A DNA stretch of 64,000 nt from JAXLWB01 sp046328715 (GTDB lineage Bacteria; Chloroflexota; Anaerolineae; Caldilineales; Caldilineaceae). The position numbers and the translations under genes were made by a program. Below the pieces are notes generated by a model, which worked only from the letters and a program-made list of their open reading frames with translations, had not been told where the DNA came from and did not search any database. The stretch covers positions 62,001 through 126,000 of the forward strand of contig JAXLWB010000015.1 of the NCBI GenBank assembly GCA_046328715.1. The letters are read 5' to 3'. Within the stretch, counting starts at the first letter, position 1; each line of letters opens with the position of its first letter. Below, piece by piece: positions 50,495 through 58,529 of the stretch.

Positions 50495-52387
50495 TTACCG
50501 ATCCTCATCATCCTTCTCCGACGAATTGATCCGATAGACGTGAACGTAATCAAAGTTGGCCGTGAAACCAGTGCCACCCATCGAAACGAGGCCGATGCGT
50601 GCGCCGTCGCCGAGTTGGTGAGTCCAGGTGCCGCCACGTACCCAAGTGGTGCCATCATTGCTGGTGTACGCAGTGAAGCGCTCTTCACCTTTGTCGGCAT
50701 GGCGTGCAATGCGCAGGTAGGTCCATTCGTTGGGGACGCCAGCTACAGTGTTGCCATAGCGTGGATAGCCAGCTGGAACCGGTGATAACTCTTTGGCGAA
50801 TTCGGTCTGACGTGTCTCCCAGATCGAAACGTGGGTCAGCTTGATGAAGTTGTCATCATTGCCATAGATGACAAGCCCAGCTTGCACGTAGTTGTAACAA
50901 CACCCTTCGGCTGGCAAATCGAGTTGCACCCGAGTCTCGACCAGATAGTCCTGCTTGGGTGTATTTTCCAGTAAGACTGAAGCGTTGTTGCTATCCACGT
51001 AGAGATCGGCGGCTTGCGTATCAAAGCGAAAGAGGCCGTTTGCCACGCCGATCGTTTCCGGTGAAGGCTGACGGACCCAACTCCAACGCTGGCCTAAGGC
51101 ACCGCCATCAAACTCATCTGAGAACTCAGACAGCAACTTGCCCGGTTGATCAAACGGCAACTTACTATGCTCGCGATCCTCCTTCTCCTTCTCCTTCTCC
51201 TTTTTATCTTTATCATTCTTCATCGCCACTACCGGTGCGGATTGCGGTGAACTCGAAGCCCAGCGTCCTGCCCGCACCGTAGGCCAGCCGTCAATCCAAT
51301 CGAGCCGATCCAACAGCACAGGCCGTTTGGTAAAGCCCACTGCACCCACAAAGTAGGGATCGTTGCGATCTACCGCGTGATAGACAAACCAATCCTGCCC
51401 AGCCCCGTCGGTAATGACAGCATTGTGGCCAGGGCCGACCCAGCGATTGCCATTCATGCTAATCACTGGAGTGCCGCCGACACGGCCAGCAAGCAAGGAG
51501 ACTCCTTGGCGGTCGACAAAGGGGCCAAGCGGGTTGTCAGAGCGTCCAGCAAAGACGCTGTAGCCAGTCAAAGGACCGTTACAACAGTTGGTGGCAGAGG
51601 CAAAGAGGTAATAGTAATCGCCATGTTTGACGACATAGGCACCTTCGTAACGGTTAGCAATTGTAATCTGCACTTGCGAGGCCGGATCCGAGTGTAAACC
51701 ATCAGCGGAGAGCTTGCGGACAGAGATGCCACCAAAGTAGCTGCCATAGTAGATATAGCGTTGGCCCGAATCATCCTGGATGATCGCCGGATCGAAGGTC
51801 CAGCGCTTGTCGTTGGCGCAGCAGGGGGGTGCATGTGGCTCGACCGCGGGAACTCCAGTGTCCACCCACGGTCCTGAGGGCGAGGAGCTGGTTGCGACGC
51901 CGATGGCACTGCCGCCACCTGGCAAACTGGTATTCGAGGCGGTGAAATAGAGATAATATTGGTTATTGAAGTACTCGACCTCTGGCGCCCATAAACCGGC
52001 ATCGGACGCCACCCAACCTGGACGCGTCGCAAAGGCATCCCCAACATAAGTCCACTTGACCAAATCGGTGGAGCGAAAGATCGGGATCAGGTGAAAGATC
52101 AAATTGTTGTTTGCATCTCGATCTGCGCCATTGAAAGGATCGGTGGTGCAGTAGAGATACCAGACAGCAGGCTTGGCACCCTCGGCCTGAATGACCGTGG
52201 GATCAGCACAACTTTCAACGGTCACGCCCGATTCCGTGCGCAAGGTAAGCGGATTTTGGTAGCGCTTATCATCAGCACGGGCATCACGGCTGCCTATTAG
52301 AACAGCCGTGATCAAAAGCAAGAGACCAATGGAGAAAGGGAAGAGACGACGGACAACAGCGGTAGATGGAGAGATGTCTTCGTGCAT
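50495..52387 (-). CDS. Secreted glycoside hydrolase, GH43 type, with a C-terminal beta-sandwich
   Basis: A 630-residue secreted enzyme. Signal/anchor at about 12-38. A five-bladed GH43-like propeller (about 43-380) has the catalytic base D62 in CADPTV, the pKa-tuning Asp in FDPAIIQDD and the acid Glu in RYEGAYVV; WAPEVEYFNNQYYLYFTAS is typical. A charged linker of Lys/Glu (KDKKEKEKEKED) leads to a C-terminal concanavalin-like domain with FSDEFDGGALGQRWSWVR, as in GH43 xylosidases/arabinofuranosidases. Two Cys-Cys pairs may be structural. GGAGG precedes the ATG at 52387. Likely an extracellular arabinan/xylan-degrading enzyme. Confidence 0.88.
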   Translation of the reverse strand: MHEDISPSTAVVRRLFPFSIGLLLLITAVLIGSRDARADDKRYQNPLTLRTESGVTVESCADPTVIQAEGAKPAVWYLYCTTDPFNGADRDANNNLIFHLIPIFRSTDLVKWTYVGDAFATRPGWVASDAGLWAPEVEYFNNQYYLYFTASNTSLPGGGSAIGVATSSSPSGPWVDTGVPAVEPHAPPCCANDKRWTFDPAIIQDDSGQRYIYYGSYFGGISVRKLSADGLHSDPASQVQITIANRYEGAYVVKHGDYYYLFASATNCCNGPLTGYSVFAGRSDNPLGPFVDRQGVSLLAGRVGGTPVISMNGNRWVGPGHNAVITDGAGQDWFVYHAVDRNDPYFVGAVGFTKRPVLLDRLDWIDGWPTVRAGRWASSSPQSAPVVAMKNDKDKKEKEKEKEDREHSKLPFDQPGKLLSEFSDEFDGGALGQRWSWVRQPSPETIGVANGLFRFDTQAADLYVDSNNASVLLENTPKQDYLVETRVQLDLPAEGCCYNYVQAGLVIYGNDDNFIKLTHVSIWETRQTEFAKELSPVPAGYPRYGNTVAGVPNEWTYLRIARHADKGEERFTAYTSNDGTTWVRGGTWTHQLGDGARIGLVSMGGTGFTANFDYVHVYRINSSEKDDEDR

Positions 52388-52658
52388 AGGTTTCCTCCGT
52401 AGCGACAAGGCTACACAACGAGCAACATCAAGGCGATGTTGCGGCGGACCTGCGACGACATACTTACTGCTCTCTAAGTTGATTCAGACTTGATGTATGA
52501 AACATGATCTGTGAAGCATGAGATACTGTTGCAAATTCATGCTCCACGTTTGCCCCGTTCCATTTTGTCTTCGATCTAGACATCAATTGGCTCATCCGTA
52601 CTGATAGATGATGTAGTGTACACCCTACGTCAAATATAGATTAAAGTCATTCGTCAAT

Positions 52659-54644
52659 TTATGTATATTTGGCAACATCTCCTTGCCACAGTCGTTGCAT
52701 TTCGTCGCAGCGTTCCAGCAACGCTTCCAACGTTCCTTCATCTTCCACATGCCCATCCTTCAGCACCAAGATGTGATCCGCTCGTCGTAAGGCCGCCCGC
52801 CGATGGGAGACGACGAGGCAGGTGGGTAGATCAATTGGGGAGTGGAGATTGCGGATTGCGGATTGATGGGATTGGCCATTTTGCTTCACAGATGGTGAAC
52901 CGTGCTCCGTGATTTGTGATCCGTGATTGGTAATTTCGTGCGTCTGACTTCCGACTCGTTCAAAAAGTCGCTCCCACAGAATGCGTTCGGTTTCGACGTC
53001 GAGCGCGCTGGAGAGGTCGTCGAAGACGTAAAGTTCGGGGCGGCGGGCAAGGGTGCGGGCAGCGGCAGTGCGTTGAATCTGTCCGCCAGAGAGTTTGACG
53101 CCGCGCGGGCCAACCGTGGTCTCCAGTCCACTTTCCAGATCGAGCAGATCCTTTTCCATCACTGCCCCAAAGAGTGCCCCTTCGACATCGATCTCAGTTT
53201 CAGGCAGCCCCATGAGAATGTTGTTGCGCAGGCTGTCACTGAAGAGACGCGGCACCTGGCTGGTATAGGCAGCCCGGGGCGGCACAAAGAAGCGATCCCG
53301 CTCCGTCACCACCTCATCGTTCCAGCGCACTTCACCCGAATCGAGCGGCAGCAAACCCAGCAGAACGCGTAGCAACGTTGTCTTCCCCGACCCAATGCGC
53401 CCCGTAATCACCGTGAACGAACCTCTGGGCAGACGCAGATTGACATTGACAATGCCCCGCCCTGAACTGGGGTGGACATAGCTGATTTGATTGGCGACCA
53501 GCAAGTCAAGTCGATCCGTTGCCTGTTTGGGATGCCAGGGAATTGGCACAAATTTGCCATCGAGCCGCACCTGAGCATCGGCCAGCAATCGCTCATACGC
53601 TTGCGGTTGGGCCGGATTGGTGATGGTCAAAAGCGAAGCCTCCTTCTCCTGGCTGGGTTTGGTGGCAAAGTCCGAAGCCAATCGACGAGTCGGATCATGA
53701 TCGACCAGGCGCGCCATGCGATCAAACGAGACGTCGGTCTGCTTTTGCACCGCCAGCGAGCGTCCGATAAAGGTCAAGCCTTCGGTTGCTTCCCACAGAT
53801 AAGCAACAAAGAGCGCAAAGTCGCCCACGGTGAAGTGCCCCGCACTCATCGCCTGGCTAGCCATGATCAGGATGATGGCCGTGCTGATCTCGACCGTGCA
53901 TAGAAACGAGGTCGCCGAAAGCTCACTCCACAGCGTATCTTGTAGCGAGGCTTTGCGCCGCTCTTCATTCAGTTCGGCCAGCCGCGCACCGACACTCACT
54001 TCCCCATTCGCCACCTTGACCGCCTGTACCGCCCCAAACATTTCGGCGATAAAACCGATCACGCGGCTGGAGGCACGGCGACGTTGGGCACGATATTCCT
54101 GAAGTCTGCGCCGCATCAGGTTGGTCAGCACCAGAGTGATCAACAGTGGGACGATCACTACCGAGGTAATCTGAGCATTGATCGAAAAGAGTATCGCAAG
54201 CGCTACAACTGGCAAAGCGATCAGCCCCCACATATCGATCAAACGATCGGCGATAAACTCAGTCGCCATATCGACATCGCCACTAAAGCGGCTCACCGCT
54301 TCGCCGGCGGAATTGGGCAGGGCCGAAGCACCCGGTTTGCTGAGGATCGAACGCAGCATATTCAATTGCAGCGTAGCCGAGATAGTGTCGCGAAAACGCT
54401 TGTAGACCAGAAAGGAGAGCATAAGATGACCCAGGCGGATGGCACCATAGGCAGCCAGCAACGAAATCCAAGTCCACTCGTTCCAGCCAGTCTGCGTTGC
54501 ACCGGATAGGCGGTCAAGAACTTTGCTCGTCACCCAGCCGGGCACTAACGGCAGCAGATGGACACCCATCCACATCAAGCCAGTGAAAGCGTAAAGCCTG
54601 GGTGTGTTACGAATCAGACGATAACTAGATTGCCATGTATTCAT
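52659..54644 (-). CDS. ABC exporter half-transporter B (degenerate ATP site)
   Basis: A 661-residue exporter half with about six helices, Walker A GRIGSGKTT near 412-420, signature LSGGQIQR, Walker B LYVFDDLSSALD near 540 (aspartate in place of the catalytic glutamate) and H-loop VVSHRR near 613. Between the D-loop and H-loop there are about 40 extra residues compared with its partner, encoded at 52836-52955 by repeat-like sequence. It is second in an operon with gene A, 91 bases downstream, after a hairpin. Together they make a heterodimeric exporter of the multidrug type. Confidence 0.92.
   Translation of the reverse strand: MNTWQSSYRLIRNTPRLYAFTGLMWMGVHLLPLVPGWVTSKVLDRLSGATQTGWNEWTWISLLAAYGAIRLGHLMLSFLVYKRFRDTISATLQLNMLRSILSKPGASALPNSAGEAVSRFSGDVDMATEFIADRLIDMWGLIALPVVALAILFSINAQITSVVIVPLLITLVLTNLMRRRLQEYRAQRRRASSRVIGFIAEMFGAVQAVKVANGEVSVGARLAELNEERRKASLQDTLWSELSATSFLCTVEISTAIILIMASQAMSAGHFTVGDFALFVAYLWEATEGLTFIGRSLAVQKQTDVSFDRMARLVDHDPTRRLASDFATKPSQEKEASLLTITNPAQPQAYERLLADAQVRLDGKFVPIPWHPKQATDRLDLLVANQISYVHPSSGRGIVNVNLRLPRGSFTVITGRIGSGKTTLLRVLLGLLPLDSGEVRWNDEVVTERDRFFVPPRAAYTSQVPRLFSDSLRNNILMGLPETEIDVEGALFGAVMEKDLLDLESGLETTVGPRGVKLSGGQIQRTAAARTLARRPELYVFDDLSSALDVETERILWERLFERVGSQTHEITNHGSQITEHGSPSVKQNGQSHQSAIRNLHSPIDLPTCLVVSHRRAALRRADHILVLKDGHVEDEGTLEALLERCDEMQRLWQGDVAKYT
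52836..52955 (-). repeat. Repeat-derived in-frame insertion in the ABC exporter ATPase
   Basis: The 120 bases consist of degenerate units such as ATCACGG, ATCACAA, ATCACGG, AGCACGG and CAATCCG, CAATCCG, CAATCTC. They code for a Gln/Ser/His/Asn-rich segment. The same units make up the intergenic hairpin at 56518-56620. Confidence 0.7.
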
Positions 54645-54656
54645 GAAGGAGTCCTT

Positions 54657-54735
54657 TTTAAGAGTTGAAAAGTTGAAAAGTCGAAGAGTCGAAGAGTCAC
54701 CTTTCGACTTTGCTACTCTTCCACTTTTCAACTTT
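54657..54735. repeat. Octamer-periodic hairpin (AGTTGAAA family)
   Basis: AGTTGAAA, AGTTGAAA, AGTCGAAG, AGTCGAAG on the left face CTTTCGACTTTGCTACTCTTCCACTTTTCAACTTTTCA on the right. It lies between the two exporter genes. Confidence 0.75.
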
Positions 54736-56484
54736 TCACACCAACACTTCAGCCATTCCTGTACGCATCAACTGCGAGAAACGGGAATTGGGATTGGCAA
54801 GCAACGCAATGCGGTCGCCGAACTCCAGCACCTGGCCATCCCCAAGCACGAGGATCTTGTCGGCACGCTGGACAGTTGCCAGACGGTGAGCGACGATAAT
54901 GGCGGTGCGTCCAGCCAACAGATGGTCAATCGCTTCCTCAATCAGATGCTCAGTAACCGGGTCGAGACGCGAGGATGCTTCATCGAGGATGACCAGGCCA
55001 GGATCTTTGAGAAAGACACGGGTAAAGGCAAGCAGTTGCGCTTCACCGGCGGACAAACTTCGCCCGCCTGCCTCCAAGCGTGTGTCCAACCCATGCTCCA
55101 ACGATTCGTACCAGCGTGTCAGACCAAGCGTATGCAAGGCATCGATGATCTTCTCATCGGGGATGGTGTGATCGAAAAAGGTGAGATTATCGCGCACCGA
55201 TGCCTGAAAGAGTTGCACATCCTGCGTCACCATGCCAACACTACGCCGCACATCATTCAGATCGAGCGCTCGCAGATCGTGTCCACCGAGTTCAATCTCG
55301 CCTGAGGAAGGATCGTAAAAGCGAAAGAGCATGCGTGTGATCGTGGTCTTGCCACTGCCGGTGCGCCCCAACAAGCCGAGCACCTTACCCGCTTCGAGAT
55401 CAAAGTCAACCTCACGGAGCACCGGTGTGTCATCCGCATAGCCAAAGCTGACCTCGTCAAAGCGCACACTCAGCGCCCCTGTTGGCAAGCGCTCTGGTGT
55501 GGCGGCTGACTTCACGGTTGGCTCCAGCGCAAAGAGTTCACGGATGCGTATGATGCTGGCAGTCGCAGCTTGCATATCCTGAAACTGACGCGCCAACTGT
55601 GTAACTGGACGTTGTAGGGTGTTGCTGTAACTAACAATCAGATAGACAGTACCTATCGTCATCACCCCGGCATGCATATACCATACGCCTAAACCAAGAG
55701 CCAAGGCCAGGCTCAGCGCAAAGAGCAGCGAGGTAATGCCCCAATTGAGCGTGCCCATCGCATAAGCGCGGCGACTGGTGATATAAACTTTGTAGATAAA
55801 GCGCTGCATCCGGTCAAGCACGTATGCCACACCGCCGTTGGCACGGATGTCTTCGGTGCCTGCCAACCACTCTTCCAAACCGCCATAGAGATCGGCTGAT
55901 GCAGCCCGTTCTTGCACAAAATAGTGAGCCCCCAGACGCACGGTTGACATCAGGATGGCAAAGGTGATTAGGGCAAAAAGCGCAAAGGCAAGCCCAACAT
56001 GCCAATCTTCCAAGCTGAGCATCACCAACACGCCAACCATCAGCAAACCATTGGCAAACAAGCGCAACACAAACTGCGAGAAGAACTCAGAAAGTTTGTT
56101 GACATCGGTGTCGATCCGCTCGATCATCGAGCCAGGGGTGTGCTCATGGTGAAAGCGCATATCCAGCGCCATACAGTGGGCAGAGAGATCGTTGCGTAAC
56201 CAGTTGGTGGCACGCCACTTCACATCTTCAGTCACATAGGCAGCCCCCAAACGAACCGCCTGATTGATCAACGTCGCCACCAGATAGATCACGCCAGTCT
56301 GCAACAACACCGAAGTAGCAGCTCCCTGTTGTGCAATATCGATGAACGAACGCACAATCTGTGGCAGCCACAGTTGGAACCCGATACCCGCAAAAATACA
56401 AAAGGCCAACAAGCCAACCAGGCGTCCCTGCGGACGCAAATAACGTTCCAACAACTGAAAGTAGTCACGTAGGGGTAAAGACAT
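54736..56484 (-). CDS. ABC exporter half-transporter A
   Basis: A 582-residue exporter half: six helices to about residue 310, then an ATPase with Walker A GRTGSGKTT, signature LSAGEAQLLAFTRV (Ala-Gly-Glu in place of the more common GGQ), Walker B LVILDEASSRLD with the catalytic glutamate, and H-loop VAHRLAT. First gene of the exporter operon; preceded by a leader ORF and attenuator-like hairpins. Substrate unknown; the family includes BmrCD- and TmrAB-like multidrug and peptide exporters. Confidence 0.93.
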   Translation of the reverse strand: MSLPLRDYFQLLERYLRPQGRLVGLLAFCIFAGIGFQLWLPQIVRSFIDIAQQGAATSVLLQTGVIYLVATLINQAVRLGAAYVTEDVKWRATNWLRNDLSAHCMALDMRFHHEHTPGSMIERIDTDVNKLSEFFSQFVLRLFANGLLMVGVLVMLSLEDWHVGLAFALFALITFAILMSTVRLGAHYFVQERAASADLYGGLEEWLAGTEDIRANGGVAYVLDRMQRFIYKVYITSRRAYAMGTLNWGITSLLFALSLALALGLGVWYMHAGVMTIGTVYLIVSYSNTLQRPVTQLARQFQDMQAATASIIRIRELFALEPTVKSAATPERLPTGALSVRFDEVSFGYADDTPVLREVDFDLEAGKVLGLLGRTGSGKTTITRMLFRFYDPSSGEIELGGHDLRALDLNDVRRSVGMVTQDVQLFQASVRDNLTFFDHTIPDEKIIDALHTLGLTRWYESLEHGLDTRLEAGGRSLSAGEAQLLAFTRVFLKDPGLVILDEASSRLDPVTEHLIEEAIDHLLAGRTAIIVAHRLATVQRADKILVLGDGQVLEFGDRIALLANPNSRFSQLMRTGMAEVLV

Positions 56485-56517
56485 AAAGGTTGCTCCAGGC
56501 TATAAAGAGAAAAGAAG

Positions 56518-56620
56518 CGATGCGTGATGCGTGATCCGTGAATTATCTGCCATCTTCATTCCATAAACAGCAAGAGTCGAATAGAGAAGGACTCAAATTC
56601 ACGGATCACGTATCACGAGT
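56518..56620. repeat. Heptamer-periodic hairpin (CGTGATC family)
   Basis: CGTGATCCGTGAATT (56530-56544) is perfectly inverted at 56596-56610. The left arm starts with GCGTGATGCGTGATC, a 7-nt period. It lies in the exporter leader transcript, between the terminator and the first start codon. Confidence 0.8.
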
Positions 56621-56630
56621 TACAAACAGA

Positions 56631-56666
56631 CGACAAAACAACCACGGGCAAAGATTACCCGTGGTT
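56631..56666 (-). terminator. Attenuator terminator upstream of the ABC exporter
   Basis: On the minus strand AACCACGGG (56666-56658), a 9-nt loop and CCCGTGGTT (56648-56640) form a 9-bp stem, followed by GTTTTGT. It is 147 bases before the exporter start codon. The same CCACGGG/CCCGTGG sequences appear just upstream at 56698-56720, giving alternative pairing. Confidence 0.7.
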
Positions 56667-56720
56667 TGTCATCATGACTCGATGAAAAGCTGGTGGTCCA
56701 CGGGTCAACTGTGCCCGTGG
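56658..56720 (-). promoter_or_regulatory. Alternative pairing region (segments 1, 2 and 3 of an attenuator)
   Basis: Segment 1 CCACGGG (56720-56714), segment 2 CCCGTGG (56704-56698) and segment 3 CCACGGG (56664-56658). 1:2 allows the terminator 3:4, while 2:3 (8 bp with the flanking A-T) prevents it. This is the geometry of an antiterminator. Confidence 0.65.
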
Positions 56721-56753
56721 CTGGTGATCACATTGGGAAAGAGTGAAACGGAC

Positions 56754-56816
56754 CTAGCTGGGCGCGCAGCGCAATGGCAATGCGAAGTGAGTTGGGTGAA
56801 GGTGAAACTTCGTCAT
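56754..56816 (-). CDS. Leader peptide of the ABC exporter operon (20 residues)
   Basis: On the minus strand a perfect AAGGAGG (56830-56824) is followed after 7 nt by ATG and 20 codons, ending in TAG. The peptide contains His at 5, 7 and 10, two Leu-Pro or Ala-Leu-Pro steps and ends in CAPS. It is far better equipped for translation than chance would give. It sits between a good promoter and two alternative hairpins, as regulatory leader peptides do. GGCGCGC next to the Shine-Dalgarno sequence can also pair with GCGCGCC near the end of the leader, which could mask the site. Confidence 0.65.
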   Translation of the reverse strand: MTKFHLHPTHFALPLRCAPS

Positions 56817-56876
56817 CGGCGCGCCTCCTTGCTAGAGAAGAAGAACTACAATAATTCGTACAAAACTGAGCAAGCC

Positions 56877-56906
56877 AGAATAACACGAGGCATAAATGAA
56901 TGTCAA
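56877..56906 (-). promoter_or_regulatory. Promoter of the exporter leader
   Basis: On the minus strand TTGACA (56906-56901), an 18-nt spacer and TATTCT (56882-56877). Predicted start of transcription near 56870, 40 bases before the leader Shine-Dalgarno site. It matches the promoter at 10608 in hexamers and spacer length. Confidence 0.65.
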
Positions 56907-57027
56907 TTTCGAAAGTAAGCAAATTCACAATAATGAATTAGAGGAACAAGCCGATTGATTTGCAGACGTACAGGGAAGGGAAAATTAGGAGAAAATGCAG
57001 AGTAAGAGAGTCAGAATTCCTTTAGAT

Positions 57028-57098
57028 CTTACGCAAGATGTCATTTCGACGAGGGTTTTTCGAGGAGAAATCTTGCTATTTTCGTCATCTTGCGTAAG
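57028..57098. repeat. Inverted repeat with 13-bp arms
   Basis: CTTACGCAAGATG (57028-57040) and CATCTTGCGTAAG (57086-57098), followed on the plus strand by TTTTATTC. Between the arms GATTTCTCC/GGAGAAATC-type pairing occurs. It belongs with the GTCATTTCGACGA elements. Confidence 0.7.
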
Positions 57099-57160
57099 TT
57101 TTATTCTTAATACAGGGGACCGGGTGAGAGGTGACTTCTTCCCCCCTCACCCCTCCCACA

Positions 57161-58420
57161 TCAAATATCCATACTATCATTAATCTCTTTCTGATAGTCG
57201 TCTAACTCCTCATTGAGGATCTCGTCCATCGTCACAAGCCTGCCAGCCAGCCCGGATTCGAGCATGCCATAGGAGACGCCAACCGAACGGGTGCCTTGCA
57301 TGATGTCCACTTCGGCAGGTTGCTCGCCCAGGATCGCAGCGGCAAGATCGGCGTACTCGACAGCCAGCAGTTTGCGATCAATTGCTTCAAAGGGGAAATC
57401 GTAGCGCCACAGCCGCTCGCCGCCAAAGAGGGTTGCCGTCGCCTTGTCTAAGCGCAGATCGGGCACCAGATCGAGTAAGCGCTCATCCCGGATCGGCTCC
57501 TGCCCAGCCCGATGCAAGGTAATCGGTTGCCCGGAACGATCACCCGGAAGATCAAGCGAACCGGTGGATCCGTGAATTTGGCGCGACCAGATTCCCTGTC
57601 CGTGGCCAGCGTGGTCTTCGATGTATTGGCCCACGGCACCACTGGCGAAGGTCATAGTGGCATAACAGGCATCTTCGGCGGTCACTTCAAATTTGGCGGG
57701 CATCTGCTTTTGGAACTTCTCGTAGATCGGGTTGGGTGCGGATGCCTTGGCCCCCTCGGCTACAGGGTTGTAGCGATACTTTTCGTGCAGCCTGGTTTGA
57801 GCGTAGATCGTCTGGATTGGACCCAGGTAATATTCCATAATATCGGCAAAATGGACACCGACATCGAGCAGCACACCACTCTGATCTTTCATATGGCGCC
57901 AGACCGAGATCAACATGCGGTTGCCGCCGCCGATTGTGTTGTGAATCATCAAACGGGGCGTGCCGATGGCACCTGCCTCGATCAATGCCTTGCCCAGTCG
58001 ATTGATCGGGTCACGGCGATAGTTCTCCGCCACGCTGACGACGATGTTGTTCTCTGCTGCTGTCTTGCGGATGATGTTGCAGGCCCGTACCGTCAACCCG
58101 ACTGGTTTTTCGATCATCATATGCATCTTGTAATGCAGTGCCTGCAAAGCCAACGAATGATGAAAGCGAGGCGTAGTAGTAATATCCACTGCTTTAACGC
58201 CCAACGGCACCAGTTCTTCAATCTTGCTCACCACCGTCGGGCGGCGACCAAAGAATTTCTCGGCATAATCGGCCAGTGATTCAGCGTTGTCGCGCACTGG
58301 ATCGCAAGCCCCGACAATCTCAAAGCGGTTCAACCCCGCCTGGTGTAACTCATTCAGCCCGTACAAATGACGATGACCCATGCCACCACAGCCAACGATG
58401 GCGAGAGGAATTGTTTGCAT
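57161..58420 (-). CDS. Gfo/Idh/MocA family oxidoreductase
   Basis: A 419-residue NAD(P)-dependent oxidoreductase with IVGCGGMGHRH at the N-terminus, the catalytic EKPVGL block, and DVGVHFADIMEYYLG in the second domain. Such enzymes oxidise sugar or inositol hydroxyls. GGGAGT precedes the ATG at 58420. It is last in a four-gene minus-strand set whose members fit carbohydrate or sugar-acid catabolism. Substrate unknown. Confidence 0.9.
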   Translation of the reverse strand: MQTIPLAIVGCGGMGHRHLYGLNELHQAGLNRFEIVGACDPVRDNAESLADYAEKFFGRRPTVVSKIEELVPLGVKAVDITTTPRFHHSLALQALHYKMHMMIEKPVGLTVRACNIIRKTAAENNIVVSVAENYRRDPINRLGKALIEAGAIGTPRLMIHNTIGGGNRMLISVWRHMKDQSGVLLDVGVHFADIMEYYLGPIQTIYAQTRLHEKYRYNPVAEGAKASAPNPIYEKFQKQMPAKFEVTAEDACYATMTFASGAVGQYIEDHAGHGQGIWSRQIHGSTGSLDLPGDRSGQPITLHRAGQEPIRDERLLDLVPDLRLDKATATLFGGERLWRYDFPFEAIDRKLLAVEYADLAAAILGEQPAEVDIMQGTRSVGVSYGMLESGLAGRLVTMDEILNEELDDYQKEINDSMDI

Positions 58421-58432
58421 ATAAACTCCCAA

Positions 58433-58499
58433 GAGATTTGGAGATTAAGAGATTGGGAGATTGGATAGGTTAATCTCCCAATCTCTTAATCTCCAACAG
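58433..58499. repeat. Octamer-periodic hairpin (GGAGATTA family)
   Basis: TTGGAGATTAAGAGATTGGGAGATT on the left is perfectly inverted on the right (AATCTCCCAATCTCTTAATCTCCAA), a 25-bp stem around about nine bases. Each arm consists of three GAGATT units of 8 nt period. Confidence 0.85.
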
Positions 58500-58529
58500 G
58501 TAAATTAATCCAGTCTATTTGTAGATCGT

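Larger units (their letters stand above)
56817..57160. other. Promoter region and repeat upstream of the exporter leader
   Basis: A stretch of 344 bases without a real gene. It contains the leader promoter (56877-56906), and a hairpin at 57028-57098 with 13-bp arms (CTTACGCAAGATG) around a TGTCATTTCGACGAGG element. A C-rich CACCCCTCACCC stretch ends it before the Gfo/Idh gene stop. A long plus-strand frame across 56538-56918 is not considered coding. Confidence 0.6.

Noticed and set aside
52411..52461. A 16-codon upstream ORF on the minus strand just before the GH43 gene, with an 8-bp hairpin (52422-52442) inside it
   Set aside because: The ribosome site is weak, there is no terminator structure and only one hairpin, so it does not make a convincing leader.
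56538..56918. A 126-codon open frame on the plus strand upstream of the exporter
   Set aside because: It crosses the hairpin repeat, the terminator and the leader on the other strand, has no domain and an unnatural composition. The minus-strand regulatory reading explains the region better.
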